DNA of 64,000 bases, from contig NC_056765.1 in the NCBI RefSeq assembly GCF_018687715.1, positions 20,289,394 to 20,353,393 of the forward strand, read 5' to 3'. Shown here piece after piece: positions 48,942-60,851 of the stretch. Numbering within the stretch: position 1 is the first letter of the stretch; every line of letters begins with the position of its first letter. Under the pieces are notes generated by a model. That model was not told the origin of the DNA. It saw only the letters and a list, made by a program, of their open reading frames with translations, and did not search any database. The position numbers and the translations under genes were made by a program. Origin of the DNA: Carya illinoinensis. Lineage: Eukaryota; Streptophyta; Magnoliopsida; Fagales; Juglandaceae.

Positions 48942-50290
48942 TATAGTCAATTTAACTCCAAACTACCTGCAAATTCAGATAAAAGTAGAACAATTGAAAC
49001 TAAAAGAATTTTCTCAAAACTTAACCCCATAAATCCAATTCAGAAATGCTCTCCACTAATGTAGTCAAACACCAAAATCAGAGATCAAAATGTCTTTTAA
49101 TCAGGTTGTAATGACAAGCCACAGGGTGATGGCTAAGAAAGAAATGGATAAGAAAATTAAAGCAAATTGAGAAAATACTTGGTTTAAAGAACAATAAAAG
49201 AGATATCCACAAGATTCAAATCATAATTTTTTCTTGACAGTATGCTCATACTAATAACATTATTGTTGCTGTAATGAGACAAATCTAGCAAAAATACTTT
49301 TTTTGTATTTATTTTTTCAGCCTCCCACCTTTTTCGTTTAGCTACCTCGGTTCTTGTAGCCTTTTCAAATTTTCAACTACTTCAGCTCTCTTTTTTTTTC
49401 ACACTTTGATCAAACAGAGCAAACATAATGTGGATAATTTCCTTTGAACTAACTTTCTCTTTAAATGTAGATTTCCATCAAAGTATTTTCTCAAACTGTA
49501 AAAGATAAATTCATGATTTTTCAGGCTTAGAATGAGAATGGTTGATATAGTTAAAAGAACAAATAAATGCTTATATAAAATAAGGCTTAAGGGGGTTGAC
49601 TAATACACCATGCAATGATGGCATGATACTTAGGACAGCTAGGAAAGCTTTTTGGTTATGACAAAAAATTGCTTAGATCATTTCTCTAATATTTGGTATC
49701 AACTAGGATTTCGCCTTAAGGATCCATTAACGGATTCTAGAGCAAAGCAAGATTAAACTTCCCTAACCCAATTAATTCTACTCATTCTCTTCATAAGCAA
49801 AATAGAATTAAAAAAAATGACTATATGCTCAATTATGTTCAAGGACAAAGATTTAAATCAAAGTACCCACAAAACTTAGCCTGACATAAAAGAAATTTTT
49901 GAATATTTTTCTCAGTCCTATCCTCAATCACAAATTTCAAAATCATAGAGAATTCAATCATATTCAAATGCATGCTTGGTAAGAGAATCCAACAACTAAA
50001 AACTTATAGAATCACAAGCAAAAATAAAAAATCAAACCAAATAAACCAAAACATTATAGGATTTTACACCCCCGAACTTAAACTAAACAATGTCCTTATT
50101 GTAATTCAAAAGCGAGAAAGATTGAAGAAATGAAAGGAACTTATGTAGTTTCATGGTGAATTAGCCGTAGTTTATATTCTTCAGCTCTTTGTTCATGCTA
50201 AATAAACCTGCATCAAAATCCAAATCATTCAAAACAATAAAAATAAAAGAATAAAATAAAGTTCTATGGGCTGCCTCTCATAAGCGCTTG
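48599..50290 (-). mobile_element. Non-coding internal region of the Athila-like element
   Basis: Lies between the pol remnant and the 3' LTR. It is A+T-rich, has no frame of note, and contains the (TG)n tract at 48849-48940. A spacer between the end of pol and the 3' LTR is usual in Athila-type elements. Confidence 0.6.
48849..48940. repeat. (TG)n microsatellite, about 46 units
   Basis: Uninterrupted TG run of 92 bp within the non-coding internal region of the Athila-like element. A Cys-Val repeat frame across it is spurious. Confidence 0.97.
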
Positions 50291-50294
50291 TTTT

Positions 50295-51170
50295 AAAGTC
50301 AACAGCCAGACTTTTCAATCTTCATCAATTGGGATCTCTAAGAGGAGTAAGTGCATAGTTCCTCTCCACTTGTTCTCCATAATAATGCTTCAATCTCTGA
50401 CCGTTAACTCTGAATATACTTTCTGTCTTATCCTTCAAATCTAAATTAAACTTCTTTACAACCTAGGAAGCTCTATGCTTCCTTAACACACACAGTAGCT
50501 TTTTTTTTTCTTTAGGTGTGAGTGATGTAGCAACAATCACTGAAAATGTGTAATTATCATTCAAGAATGCACAATGAATATGCTCAGGTAATTGCTTCAA
50601 CTCTAGAGGGATGTAAGTTGTATTTTGCTATATTTGTTTTTTAGAAAATGCAGAATCTGGCTTTGCTACAATTGGCTTTAGCCTTCCCACTTCATTGCTA
50701 AGTGATGTATCCTGCTGTAAGGCTCATTGTAGGTGATCAGCTGGTGCATCTTCTTGAAAGGCCTCTTCTTCACATTGCTTAATGGCATCTACCCGAAAAC
50801 AAGTGCTTGGCTCTTCTAGAATTCTCATGGCTTGGTAGATGTTAAACAAAATCTCTTCCTTGTTTACTCTCAATGTTAACTCACACTTTTGAACATCAAT
50901 TAAAGCCCTTCCCGTAGCCAAGAATGGCCAGCCAAGAATTAGTGGAACTTCTTCATCTTCCTCCATATCTAATACCACAAAATCAGTAGGAAAAATAAAT
51001 TTATCCACCTTTACCAATACATCTTGTATGATTCCACGTGGATACTTAATGGATCAGTTTGCTAGTTGCAAAGAAATGGTTGTTTGTTTCATCTCTTCAA
51101 GTCTTAATTTCCTACAAATAGAAAGTGGCATAAGATTAATGCTAGCACCAAGATCACATAAAACTTTATC
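50295..51170 (-). pseudogene. Athila-like protease remnant fused to an integrase C-terminal tail
   Basis: The minus strand encodes a retroviral-type aspartic protease: DLGAS active site at about 51144-51158, then KYPRGIIQDVLVKVDKF and PLILGWPFLATGRALIDVQ, ending with a C-terminal linker containing LKQLPEHIHCAFLND. Near 50465 this jumps directly to a sequence reading IFRVNGQRLKHYYGE, which belongs to the end of integrase in this lineage. Reverse transcriptase, RNase H and nearly all of integrase (normally about 1000 residues) are missing. At least two stops are present, one between LAN and SIKY and one at the junction. The protein is dead; the element would need a helper in trans. Confidence 0.75.
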
Positions 51171-51430
51171 AAAAAATGAATTTCCAATAGTACAAGACAA
51201 AGTAAAACTCTTCGGATCTTTTAATTTTTTATGTAAGTTCTTTATTCTTCATAAAACTTTATTGTTTCTAACTCCTCCAACTTTCTCTTCTTGGAAATCA
51301 TGTCCTTCAGGAATTTGACATAATTTGGCATTTGTTCCAAAGCATCTGTAAAATGGATATTTATGTGAATTTTCTTAAAAATACCCAAAAAATTAGAAAT
51401 TTGCTTATCTAATTTTTGTTTTTGAAAACG

Positions 51431-51903
51431 TTAAGAATAAGGAAGTGGAGTATGGAGAATAGGAGGATTGTCAGGAAATGAAATTACTGGAGGTCTGCTA
51501 GTCTCTTTTAGTGTATCATCAACAATCTCCTCTTCTTCTACTTTATTCTTACTTTGGCCATTATTTGGAGCTGTAGAGGTGGACTTAGTTTCCTTTGATA
51601 GTGACCTCTCAATTTCTCTTACACTCCTAAGTGTGATGGCCTTACATTGCTCTTTTGGATTCACTTCTGTGTTGCTAGGAAAAGTTCCTCATTGTTGGGC
51701 ATTGATAGTTATGGCTAGTTGCCCAATTTGTACTTCAAGATTCTTTATAGCAGCTCTCATGTTGCTACAATGAGTGTCAATGTTGTTCAACCGTGAATCG
51801 GTCTTTTTAAACCTTGCATTTGTCTCCTTAACAAAGGAAACCATGTCATCCTCAAGTGACATTCTTCTCGCTTGGTTGACTATCAAATCCTGGAGGAGGT
51901 TGT
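51431..51903 (-). pseudogene. Athila-like gag, C-terminal part (broken)
   Basis: Minus-strand frames read LEVQIGQLAITINAQQ (51689-51886) and NPKEQCKAITLRS (51431-51664), both signatures of gag in Athila/Tat-type Ty3/gypsy elements. Frameshifts or stops separate them. The upstream half of gag continues at 54361-55005, displaced by an inserted LTR. Confidence 0.75.
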
Positions 51904-54360
51904 AACATATTTTTTGTGTTTGATTGAACTGAAATATTGCATATTTTAACTATTTAAAACCAATGTATTTTAAATTCATCATGACATTATTATTGGTTTT
52001 AAATGGAAAAATGGTTAAAATGAATAAATCAAAGTTGTGATTTTAATTGATTAAAAGCATGAATTTCTGTTTGAATTCTACCAACTATTGATTACTGTGC
52101 ATTCTAGTCCATAATTTTTCTTGCTTTCCATTATCATTTGTGTTTGTACCATTGTTCTCCTTGTTCTTCATGTTCATAAGGTTTCTTGAGCTATCTTTCC
52201 ATCTTCAAAAGATAGAAGCACTTCTTGCCATCCGTGAATGGAAGTTGCTCAAGCTAATCTTTCATTTGTGTTATTTTGTTGTTGAGTGTTTTTTTTTTTT
52301 TTTTAATCTCCATCTCCATTTTTCGTGCATACCATGGTTCATTATGTTCATGCCTTGTTCATACTTTGTCTTGAGCTTTCCCACCATTCAAACACTCCCA
52401 ACTCACATGGTCCCTTTTAGCTTACCTCCACTCACTCACACATGCATCAAAACAGCAACTCACAGCCAGCCACTCAGACATGCAGAAAACGTGGGACGAA
52501 CAGCTCACACATGTAGAAAACTTGGGAGCATCATCACTCACGGATGGAAAGCAGCAGAACCAAGCACATGGCTGGGCGACAACTTGATTCTCTCTTTACT
52601 TTGCTGAACATGGCCTGAACTTGGTAGGATGCTGGAACTCACGGATGGAAGGGAAACAAATCAACAAACACAACCAGACAGCTCACAAGACACACAACTA
52701 TAGAAACTCAAACTGAAATGTTACGGGATTCAGCAGAAGAACATCAGGCTTTATTCCTTTTGTTGGTTCTACAACAGCACATGGATTGAGCTGGAGCTGA
52801 ACGTGCAGCAGCAGCAAATTTATTCCTTCTTTTCCAAGTAGCTAGACGTGCAGCAAGAGATCAATAGCATCACATGGACCACAACAGCTCACACATGCAA
52901 TAAACCTGCAGCAAAGACACTCAACAGCAGGAGAACACTCACTCGGACAGCACTCATTCAGACAGCACACAACCTGCACGTTGCAGAACACTCACACATG
53001 CAATAAACGTGACAGCAACTTACACATGCAGCAACCAACTCGCACATGCAACACACATGCAGAAAGAAACTCACACGAACGTGCAGCAGATCAGCAGAAG
53101 AATAAAGTAGCTGGCCTTCAACTTTGACAGAACAGAACCATGCACATGCAGCAGCAGCTCATGCATCATTTCGTTGGAAAGCAGCACGTTGCAGGAGAAG
53201 AATGAGAGGCAGCAGAAGATCACGTTGGACACTCGGACATGCAGCAGCCTTTAGCATCTGGGGCAGCAGGAGATCACATGGGATCACACATAGACAGACG
53301 GGCTGGACTTCGGCTCTTTATTTTTCAACTTGTTTTTATACGGCTGGGCAGTTTATTTAAGAGGAGGAAGGGGGCTGAAAATGGGGAGTTGTGTTCGGCA
53401 GTTTTTGTTTTGACTTAAACATTTAGTTGTGTTCGGCAGTTTTTGTTTTGACTTAAACATTTTGTTTGTTCGGCAGTTTTTCCTTTTGGCTTCAATGCTT
53501 TGTTGTTTTAGAATTTTTATTAAGTGTATTAAAGAATTGTTCTAGAATTTTATTTCATTAAGTGTAATACCTTAATTTCTTTCAAGTGTGCTAGTTGGTT
53601 TCATGCAACAAAAGAATTATTTTTGAAGTTTTAATCAAGTATGCTAGTTTGTTTCATGAAACAAAGGAATTGTTTTAGAAGTTTTTAATTAAGTGTGCTA
53701 GTTTAATTTATTGCAAGAAGGGTTCGGTTGAGAGCTTTTGTTTTTTATTTTTCTGAAACATGATACATGGGAGTAGAGGGAATTGAGCTTTTCATTCGTA
53801 AAGTGAAGTGAGTTGGTTTAGATTTATTTTTTCTAGAGGAGATTTAGTTGGTTTGAATTATATTTTTCAGAAAGTGAAGGAGAGAACTTTTGTTTTTGTT
53901 TTAGTTGGGTAATTTATTTGTTGTTTACTTATTTCATGTTATTTATTTTTATTGTTTCATTAAGCTTTCATTTTAATAGTGATTACAATTGCTATGGTTT
54001 AATTTGAGAATTTGTGATGAACCCTAGAATATTGATTTTGAGGCTTTTCAATTTTCAGTGCATGTTTTGTCAATTACTATCTAAATTAGTTTAATTCTTA
54101 ATTTAGTTTTATTAATTTCTGAGTTTAATCTATTAGTCCTTTACATTCCAATCCGACAATCAAAATCTAAAAACATGAATCTAGTCCATGACTAGTAACC
54201 TCTTCCATCCATTGCACATATCATCCTCTTGTTTTCTCTTTGTGAAGTTTTTCACATTTTTCAACGAGTTTAATTTTAAGTAACTTTCCCGGAGGAGACG
54301 ATCTAGGAATTTATTCCTAATTATTACACGACATCCTCCTGCACTTGGGATAGCATTAGT
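51904..54360 (+). mobile_element. Family 5 LTR inserted into the Athila-like gag
   Basis: About 2.45 kb that splits gag. Its 5' part matches 55006 onward (for example ACCAATGTATTTTAA..., GATGGAAAAATAG-like, ATTGATTAA). Its 3' part carries a plant LTR end-type sequence, TTTCCCGGAGGAGACGATC...GCACTTGGG (about 54285-54350). The interior is rich in CACATGCAGCAG-like repeats (52430-53300). Frames such as 52140-52607 lack domain signatures. Exact termini are uncertain. Confidence 0.6.
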
Positions 54361-55005
54361 GCTACTATTTTTGAGTGAGTCAGTGTTTCCATAAGTCAAA
54401 TTCTCATGATTTCAAAGCCATGGATGGTAGTAATTTGGGCTAGGATTACCACAATAGTTGTAGTTCCAATTGTTGATATATTGAACTTGTTCTTGACTCG
54501 CTTCATTACTCGAAACTATCATACTTGTAGCTACAACATATTCTGTACTTTGTGATATCCTTTGAGTTACAACATATTCTGTACTTTGTGATATCCTTTG
54601 GGTTGTCAAAGCTGAAATCTGATGGGATATAGAAGCAACTTAAGTTGAAAGGGCTGCTAACAACTCCAATTCATAAATCCCATCAACTTGTTTAGCCATT
54701 GTTCTTTCAGTTGGCCATTGATAATTGTTTAAGGCCATTTCCTCCAAAAGATAGGTAGCACATTCAGTTGTCTTTGACATCAAAGTTTCACCAAAAGTAT
54801 CATCAACTATCGTTCGAGTTTGCCCATTTAACCCATTGTAAAACATCTGAACTTGTAACCAGTATGGCAATTCGTGTTGAGGGCAGTGTCAAATCAAATC
54901 TTTATACATTTCTCATGATTCATAGAGTGATTCGAAATCATTTTGCTTGAATTGACCAATCTCACTTTTGAGTTAGACTGTTTTTGCAGGTGGAAAGAAA
55001 TTCCA
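54361..55005 (-). pseudogene. Athila-like gag, N-terminal part (broken)
   Basis: The minus strand reads WLQVQMFYNGLNGQTRTIVD and YLLEEMALNNYQWPTE (54640-54870), and further out IGQFKQNDFESLYES with several in-frame stops. These are conserved segments of the gag capsid in Athila/Tat-type elements. A 36-37 bp tandem duplication at about 54530-54602 repeats TEYVVTQRISQS. A second family 5 LTR cuts the gag at about 55005, so its true start is not visible. Confidence 0.75.
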
Positions 55006-56428
55006 TTAAGCTAAATTATTGCATTTTTTATATCTAGAACCAATATATTTTAATTATTTCATTGACATTACTATTTATTTTAGATGGAAAAATAGTTAAT
55101 AGGCATAAATCCGAGTTATAATTTAAATTGATTAATATCATGATTTATGCTTAGTTTTATAACCTATGATTTAATTAGGCAATAATTCTTCACATGCACA
55201 ATCTATTTTTGATATTCTATTTTTGCTTTTTAATTTATTTTTGGTTTTCTATTTTTTTGGTGTGTTGTTTCTTTTCCTTGTTTTTACTTTTAAATGATTA
55301 GCCGTTCCTTTAATTTTATAGTTTCTAAGTTCCTGTCTTTGGATAAAATGCAAGCATGTTAAAATTCAGTTTAACACATGACAATTGGATTTTGGGCAGG
55401 AAGTCAAAGGGGAACGACATGCAAACCGTGGGATCATTTTCCAAATCATGGAAGAGAGCATGTTGAAGTAGCACAACAATTCGGAAGACAAGCGAGTGGA
55501 AACATGGAACAAAAAAAACACATGCACATGGTTCTATCCTTTCTGTGGGACCCACTCATTATTTTATATAAGCACATGGATTTGGGAAGCACAAGCACAC
55601 ACACGGCAACTTTGAAACATGTAGAGCTTTTCAACCATCAAGCACATAGGACAAGGGACTTTTTGGCTGGGCTCTCATTTTGGACATATAAACAAGGAAC
55701 CTCACACACGCAAAGCAACAACCATCCTGATGAAAGGCAAAAAGCCATGACGACACACGCTACAAATTGTTTTCTTGCTTTTGAACGAAAGCAGTACAAG
55801 CTGCAGTTACCTACAGCTTTTGGCTGGATTCATTTGGATGGATGTGAACACGGACAGGCAAATGTGAGACACATAGATTTGCATGCGAATTTTGAGGCAG
55901 CAGACATGGAACTTTCAACTGTCAGTGCATGAGTTATTCCTTCAGCTTTTTGGACACATGGTTGTATTCTTTAGTTTTTACTGGGGATGCACACGTAAAA
56001 AAAGCAGTAGTTCTACTTTCTCTTTGACTTCTGGACGCATGGGTGCATCATTTTTGCTCGAACACACGTCTATAAAAAGGAACTGAAGGAGAACTGAACG
56101 GGAGTCTCTTTTTCGGTCAAATTTAGTTTTGCTCTTAGTACTGTTTTTAGTTCTTCAGAGAACACAGGTGGGGAGAGGGAGCTAGGCAGCGTGGTTGCAG
56201 AGCCTGTGGCCCAATTATTGCTGCGCAGCCTTCCTCCTCTATTTGTAGCCTCTCTCTCCAGTTCATTTTAATTCCAGCTTGTTTAATTTGATGTCATTTA
56301 TTTTTCTTACATTGTACTAAAATTAGAGTTCAAGTCTAATGATTTATACATTGTTTCGGATCAACAATAGAGTTTATATTGTGAGCTTAATTGATTGAAT
56401 AGTTTTTTTATTAGATACTTTGATTTTC
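55006..56428 (+). mobile_element. Family 5 LTR, second copy, truncated by LTR I
   Basis: Begins with sequence matching the start of the insertion at 51904 and continues to the insertion point of LTR I (TTTTC then TGTGATGCC at 56429). Its remainder should lie beyond the window. A 184-codon frame at 55378-55932 and its antisense partners have no recognisable domain and lie in repeat DNA. Confidence 0.5.
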
Positions 56429-58636
56429 TGTGATGCCCCCAATTCCCACATACGGACACGTGAAAATCGAAGCGTCGGGATGATGACAACACGGATCACA
56501 CATCCCATCGCCAAGTGCCAAGTGTGTGTACATGCAACAAGTGTACAATAAAAACACGCAGCGGATAATAAAAGTCTTATAACTAAGGACCAGAATTTTT
56601 GTTTAATACAAACCCGTTTAAAACATACATAATAAAATATTATAAGTCACAAATATTGTTTCAAACCAAATTACAAACCATAAAAACTAATAGAGATAAT
56701 TTTTAAACATGAAAGACTTCAAGTCAAAACTCTGGCGGAGCCACCTCCTCGGGCTCAGTCTCCTCCTCTTCCTCCACATTTGCATCAAAGTCTACAGTAC
56801 CAAAATGGTGCTGCAGGTAAGTAACATTCCAAATGCTATAAGATAAAAATATATTAAACTCAACAAGATGCATGAAATGATGCCAAATGCACATATCCCA
56901 GAAATTCACATTTTTCCACGCACGAAAAAAAAAAAAAATCCTCTTTTGGCCCAAAACATATCCTTTAATCAAATCCTTGCCATTATCCCTGATAATGGCC
57001 CAAACCAAAGAACCACCATTTTCCCAGAAAATGGATCACAATAACCTCAAACAAAATCTCGCCATTTTCCCCGAAAATGGCCCGTATCCAATATCCAAAA
57101 CCCGTTCCAATTTATTGCGTGCACCATGATCTCCCTTAGGGATCATCCACACACTCTGGCTCCTGTGCCACACTGCAGGTAACGACTACGCATGTGACAC
57201 CAAAACGAGCGATGCCCAATCTTGCATCCAGCGCGTACCTGGACCAGGCCATCCTCTAGTCCCCGCTAGCCTAGGGACCACGGAGTCGACACGACAGCGT
57301 TACAGTATCGTGCAATCCTGTCGTTGCCCAGCGACAACCCACGTGATGTCACTCAGTATTATCCACTCCCGAGTGACCAGAGGAGCTCCACCGAGATAAT
57401 ACCTCATCCCGGCTTGGGGTCGTGATACACAAGCACCTGAAAATCTATTTATACTGATAAAATAAATTTTTCTCAATTTAATACATGTACATGAATGCAA
57501 TATGCAATGCACACCTCAAGACACAATTTATCCAACAAATAACAATATCAACAATAACAAACAACTCCGTCCTCAAATCCATCCGACCCCAGACTCCTCG
57601 GACTCAGTCCGGAATAACCAACCAGCCAATGAATTTATTGTAAAAGTAATAATATATTTAAATCTAAAATAGAGTTTGGAAAATACTTATAGCGCTATAT
57701 GATAATTTTTGAAAGATCAAAGAGCTGCAAACGGCAGAGAAAAAGCAACGTAACAGTGTAAAATACACTGTGGCCGTGGGTTGTAAAATACCCACTTTCG
57801 AACGGGGAGAAACCAAGACTTGGGATTGATAGAGAATGGCCTAAAGGTGTTTATGAAGCTAATGGAAGTGAGAGTTGGTCGTGGGTGACGGTGGAAATGG
57901 CGGTGGAAGTGAAAAATGGCAAAAACAAGGATGAGCTCGTGGGAGCTGCTTCGGCAACGGATCGGAACTGAAAATGGGTGGTTTAGGATGGCAAGAGGTA
58001 GGTGATTAAGTGGTGAAGAGATGGTGGCCGGAGGGGGAACGACGGCGGCTGAATGAGGGAAAAACCGTGTGGCTTGGAGGAGCTCGTGGCGGCTAACGGT
58101 GGCTCGGATGGAGGTGAAATTTGGTGGGGAGGTGCGCTGGCCAGAGGGGAAGATTTCTGGGTGGGTGGTGTTGACCACGTCGCCGGTGAGCGGCGGTGCT
58201 GGGCGGCAGAAGGCAAACGGCAATAGTGAGGAGAGAGAGAGCATACGTCGAGCGGAAGGAGAACGAAAGAGAAGAAGAAAAAGAAAGAAAAAGAAAAGGA
58301 AGAAAAGAGAAAGAAAAAGAAAAGAGAAAAGAGAAAAATAGAAAAAGAAAAGATGGGGAAAAGAAATGAGATCCAATCCTCACCTTTGGAGTCCAGAAAC
58401 TGATCCGACGAAAACAATTTTAAAAGGCTATAAAACGATTAAAATAATTTAAACACCACATCAAGCTAAAATATAAAAAATAACTAGTAAAACTAACAAC
58501 ATAATTTTAAATCCAAACACGAACTAAAATAAATTACACAGTAATTTAAACTCAAAACGATAATTAATATTAAGAAAGCTCCACAAAACAAATATTACAA
58601 CTAAATAAATCTAATTAAAATACAATAAATTAAAAT
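56429..58636 (-). mobile_element. LTR I (Tekay/Del-type, older subgroup), partial in window
   Basis: Plus-strand start TGTGATGCCCCC at 56429 with left flank TTTTC (56424-56428). The sequence continues without its terminal 60-70 bp because the chromovirus carrying LTR J is inserted at 58636/58637; the missing end must lie past 64000. Palindromes are at 56985-57080, the acidic frame is intact (56724-57008, minus), and the polypurine strand is at 58225-58360. It resembles LTRs A and F in its A+T-rich 5' segment. Confidence 0.82.
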
Positions 58637-60733
58637 TGTGATGCCCCCAAATCCCCACGCACCAACACGGGGAAATCGAGACGTCTGGATGATGACATCA
58701 CGGGTCACCATCCTATCGACGTGCCAAGTATGTGTAAAAGCGACGAATGTGCACGCGAAATACGCAGTGAAAACAAAGTCAATAACTAAGTACCAGAATT
58801 TTTCTTAATATGATACAAGCTGTTTAAAACGTACATAGATAAATATTACAAGACACAAATATAATTTTTAAACCAACTACAAAACATAACATCAGCAACT
58901 CGGCGGAGCCGCATCCTCGGGCTCAGCCTCCTCCTCCTTATTTTCGATCTCTGCACCAAAATCTACGGTACCAAAAAATGGTGCCGCAGGTAAGTAAACT
59001 CCAAACACCACTAGATAAAAACATATAAAACTTAAATAACATGGATGCAAGAAAAGCCAATGCACATGTCCCGCAAAACCACATTTTTACCACGCACGCC
59101 AAAAAAACCCATTTGGCCCACAAAAACATATCCTTAAAACCAAGCCTCGCCATTATCCCAGATAATGGCCCAAACCACCATTTTCCTAGAAAATGGATCA
59201 AAAACCTCGGAAACCAAGTATCGCCATTTTCCCAGAAAATGGCCCACATCCGAAAACCATAAAAATAATGCATGCACCATGATCTCCCCTAGGGATCATC
59301 CGCACACCCTGGCTCTGTGCCACACTGCAGGTAACGACCACGCATGTGACACCTACACGAGTGATGCCCAGACTCGCGCCCAGCGTGTACCTGGCCAGGC
59401 CATCCTCTAGTCCCCGCCACTCTAGGGACCACGGAGTCAACACGACAGTGTTACCGTATCGTGCGATCCGGTCGTCGCCCTGCGACAACCCAGGGGATGC
59501 CACTCAGTTTTATCTACTCCCGAGTGACCAGAGGAGCTCCACCGAGATAATAACCCATCCCGGCTTGGGCTCGTGAGACACATGCACCCAAAAACCATTT
59601 ACGCCAATAAAACGGGATTTTTTTGATTAAAAACAATATGCACATAAACCCAATATGCAACTCACGCCTCATAGCACAAATAATCAAGCAAACCCAAACA
59701 AACAAAACCAAGCACTCCGTCCTCAATCCATCCGACCCCCGAACTCCTCGGACTCAGTCTGGAATCAACCAACCAGCAGCAATAAATTATTGAATGAGCA
59801 ATATATATTTAAATCTAAAAGTAGGGTTTGGAAAATACTTACAGCGCTATATGGTATTTTTAGAAAGCTTGCGGTGTTGCAAACGGCGGAGAAAAATCAA
59901 CGTAACAGTGAAAATTCACTGTGGCCGTGGGTTGTAAAATACCCACTTTTGAACGGGGACAAACCAAAGCTTGGGATTGATAGGGAATGGTCTAAGGATG
60001 ATTATGAAGCTATTGGAAGTGGTGGTTGGCCGTGGGTGGCGGCGAAAACGGTGGTTGATGGCCGGATTTTCCAAAATGGAAAGCTAGCTCGTGGGAGCTG
60101 TTCCGGTGGTTATTAGAGGCCGGAAATGGGTGGGTTAGGACGGCAAGGAACCGGTGATGAAGTGGTGAAGAGGTGGTGGCCGGAGGTGGAGCAACGCCGG
60201 CGGATCGGGGCAAAATCCGTGGGGCTTCTTGGGTGTTTTCCGGCCAAACGGCTGGCCGGATGGGGCTGGGGTTCGGTGGGGTGGTGCGTCGGAGGGAGGG
60301 GGTTCGACCGGTGGGGGTGGTGTCGACCACGGTGGCCGGGCGGCGGTGGGTCGTGGCTGGGGTGGCTTCCGGCGTGGGAGAGGAGAGAGAGAGAGGGTCG
60401 ACGCACGGGAGAGAGGAAGGAAGAAGAAGAAAGAAAAGAAAGAAAAAAGAAAAAGAAAAAGAAAGAAGAAAAAGAAAAGAGAAAAAAAGGAAAAAGGAAA
60501 AAGGGAAAAAAGAGATGTAGGAAGAAATGAGGTCCAATCCTCACTCCGGACAACAAAACAAATCCGTCAAGAACGAGATTAAAAACCGTAAAACAAGTAA
60601 ACAAATGAAACCCAACATCCAACAAATAAAAACAAATTTTAAAACGCAGTAATTTAAAATAAATAAAGCAATATATTAATTAAATTAAAAACAACCGTTC
60701 AATGAAAAAAACACACAAAAGCGGGTCATCGCA
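58637..60733 (-). mobile_element. LTR J: 3' LTR of the Tekay/Del-type chromovirus
   Basis: Plus-strand start TGTGATGCCCCC at 58637 and end GGTCATCGCA at 60733, 2097 bp; left flank AAAAT (58632-58636). It is joined at 60734 to a polypurine tract and then to pol, so it is a genuine 3' LTR. Palindromes at 59150-59245. The acidic frame is shifted by one extra T near 58975. Its U5/R-side region matches LTRs B and G most closely. Confidence 0.9.
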
Positions 60734-60750
60734 TCCTCCTCCCTTAAAAC
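60734..60750 (-). other. Polypurine tract of the chromovirus
   Basis: On the minus strand, GTTTTAAGGGAGGAGGA runs directly into the LTR start TGCGATGACCC. Such a purine run next to the 3' LTR primes plus-strand DNA synthesis in LTR retrotransposons. Confidence 0.85.
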
Positions 60751-60851
60751 GAATTTCATCCTCGAAATTTACAAGATCAACTACCAACTTAAAGCAAGCC
60801 ACATAAAATCACATAAACCAACTGTGACCAAGATTAAGATAGGTACCTTCA
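60751..60851 (-). other. Short untranslated stretch between pol and the polypurine tract
   Basis: About 100 bp follow the pol stop codon before the polypurine tract. Nothing coding is present. It reads GGTACCTATCTTAATCTTGG on the minus strand near the stop, and a purine-rich GAGGATGAAATTCG lies just before the tract. Confidence 0.7.

Noticed and set aside
48844..49032. Cys-Val repeat frame
   Set aside because: Produced by the (TG)n microsatellite.
52140..52607. 155-codon frame in the family 5 LTR
   Set aside because: The start is arbitrary, there is no domain signature, and the sequence is not kept open in the second family 5 copy.
55378..55932. 184-codon frame in the second family 5 copy
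   Set aside because: Composition is unusual (many His and Thr) but there are no recognisable motifs, antisense frames overlap it, and it lies in LTR-like DNA. Not enough to call a gene.
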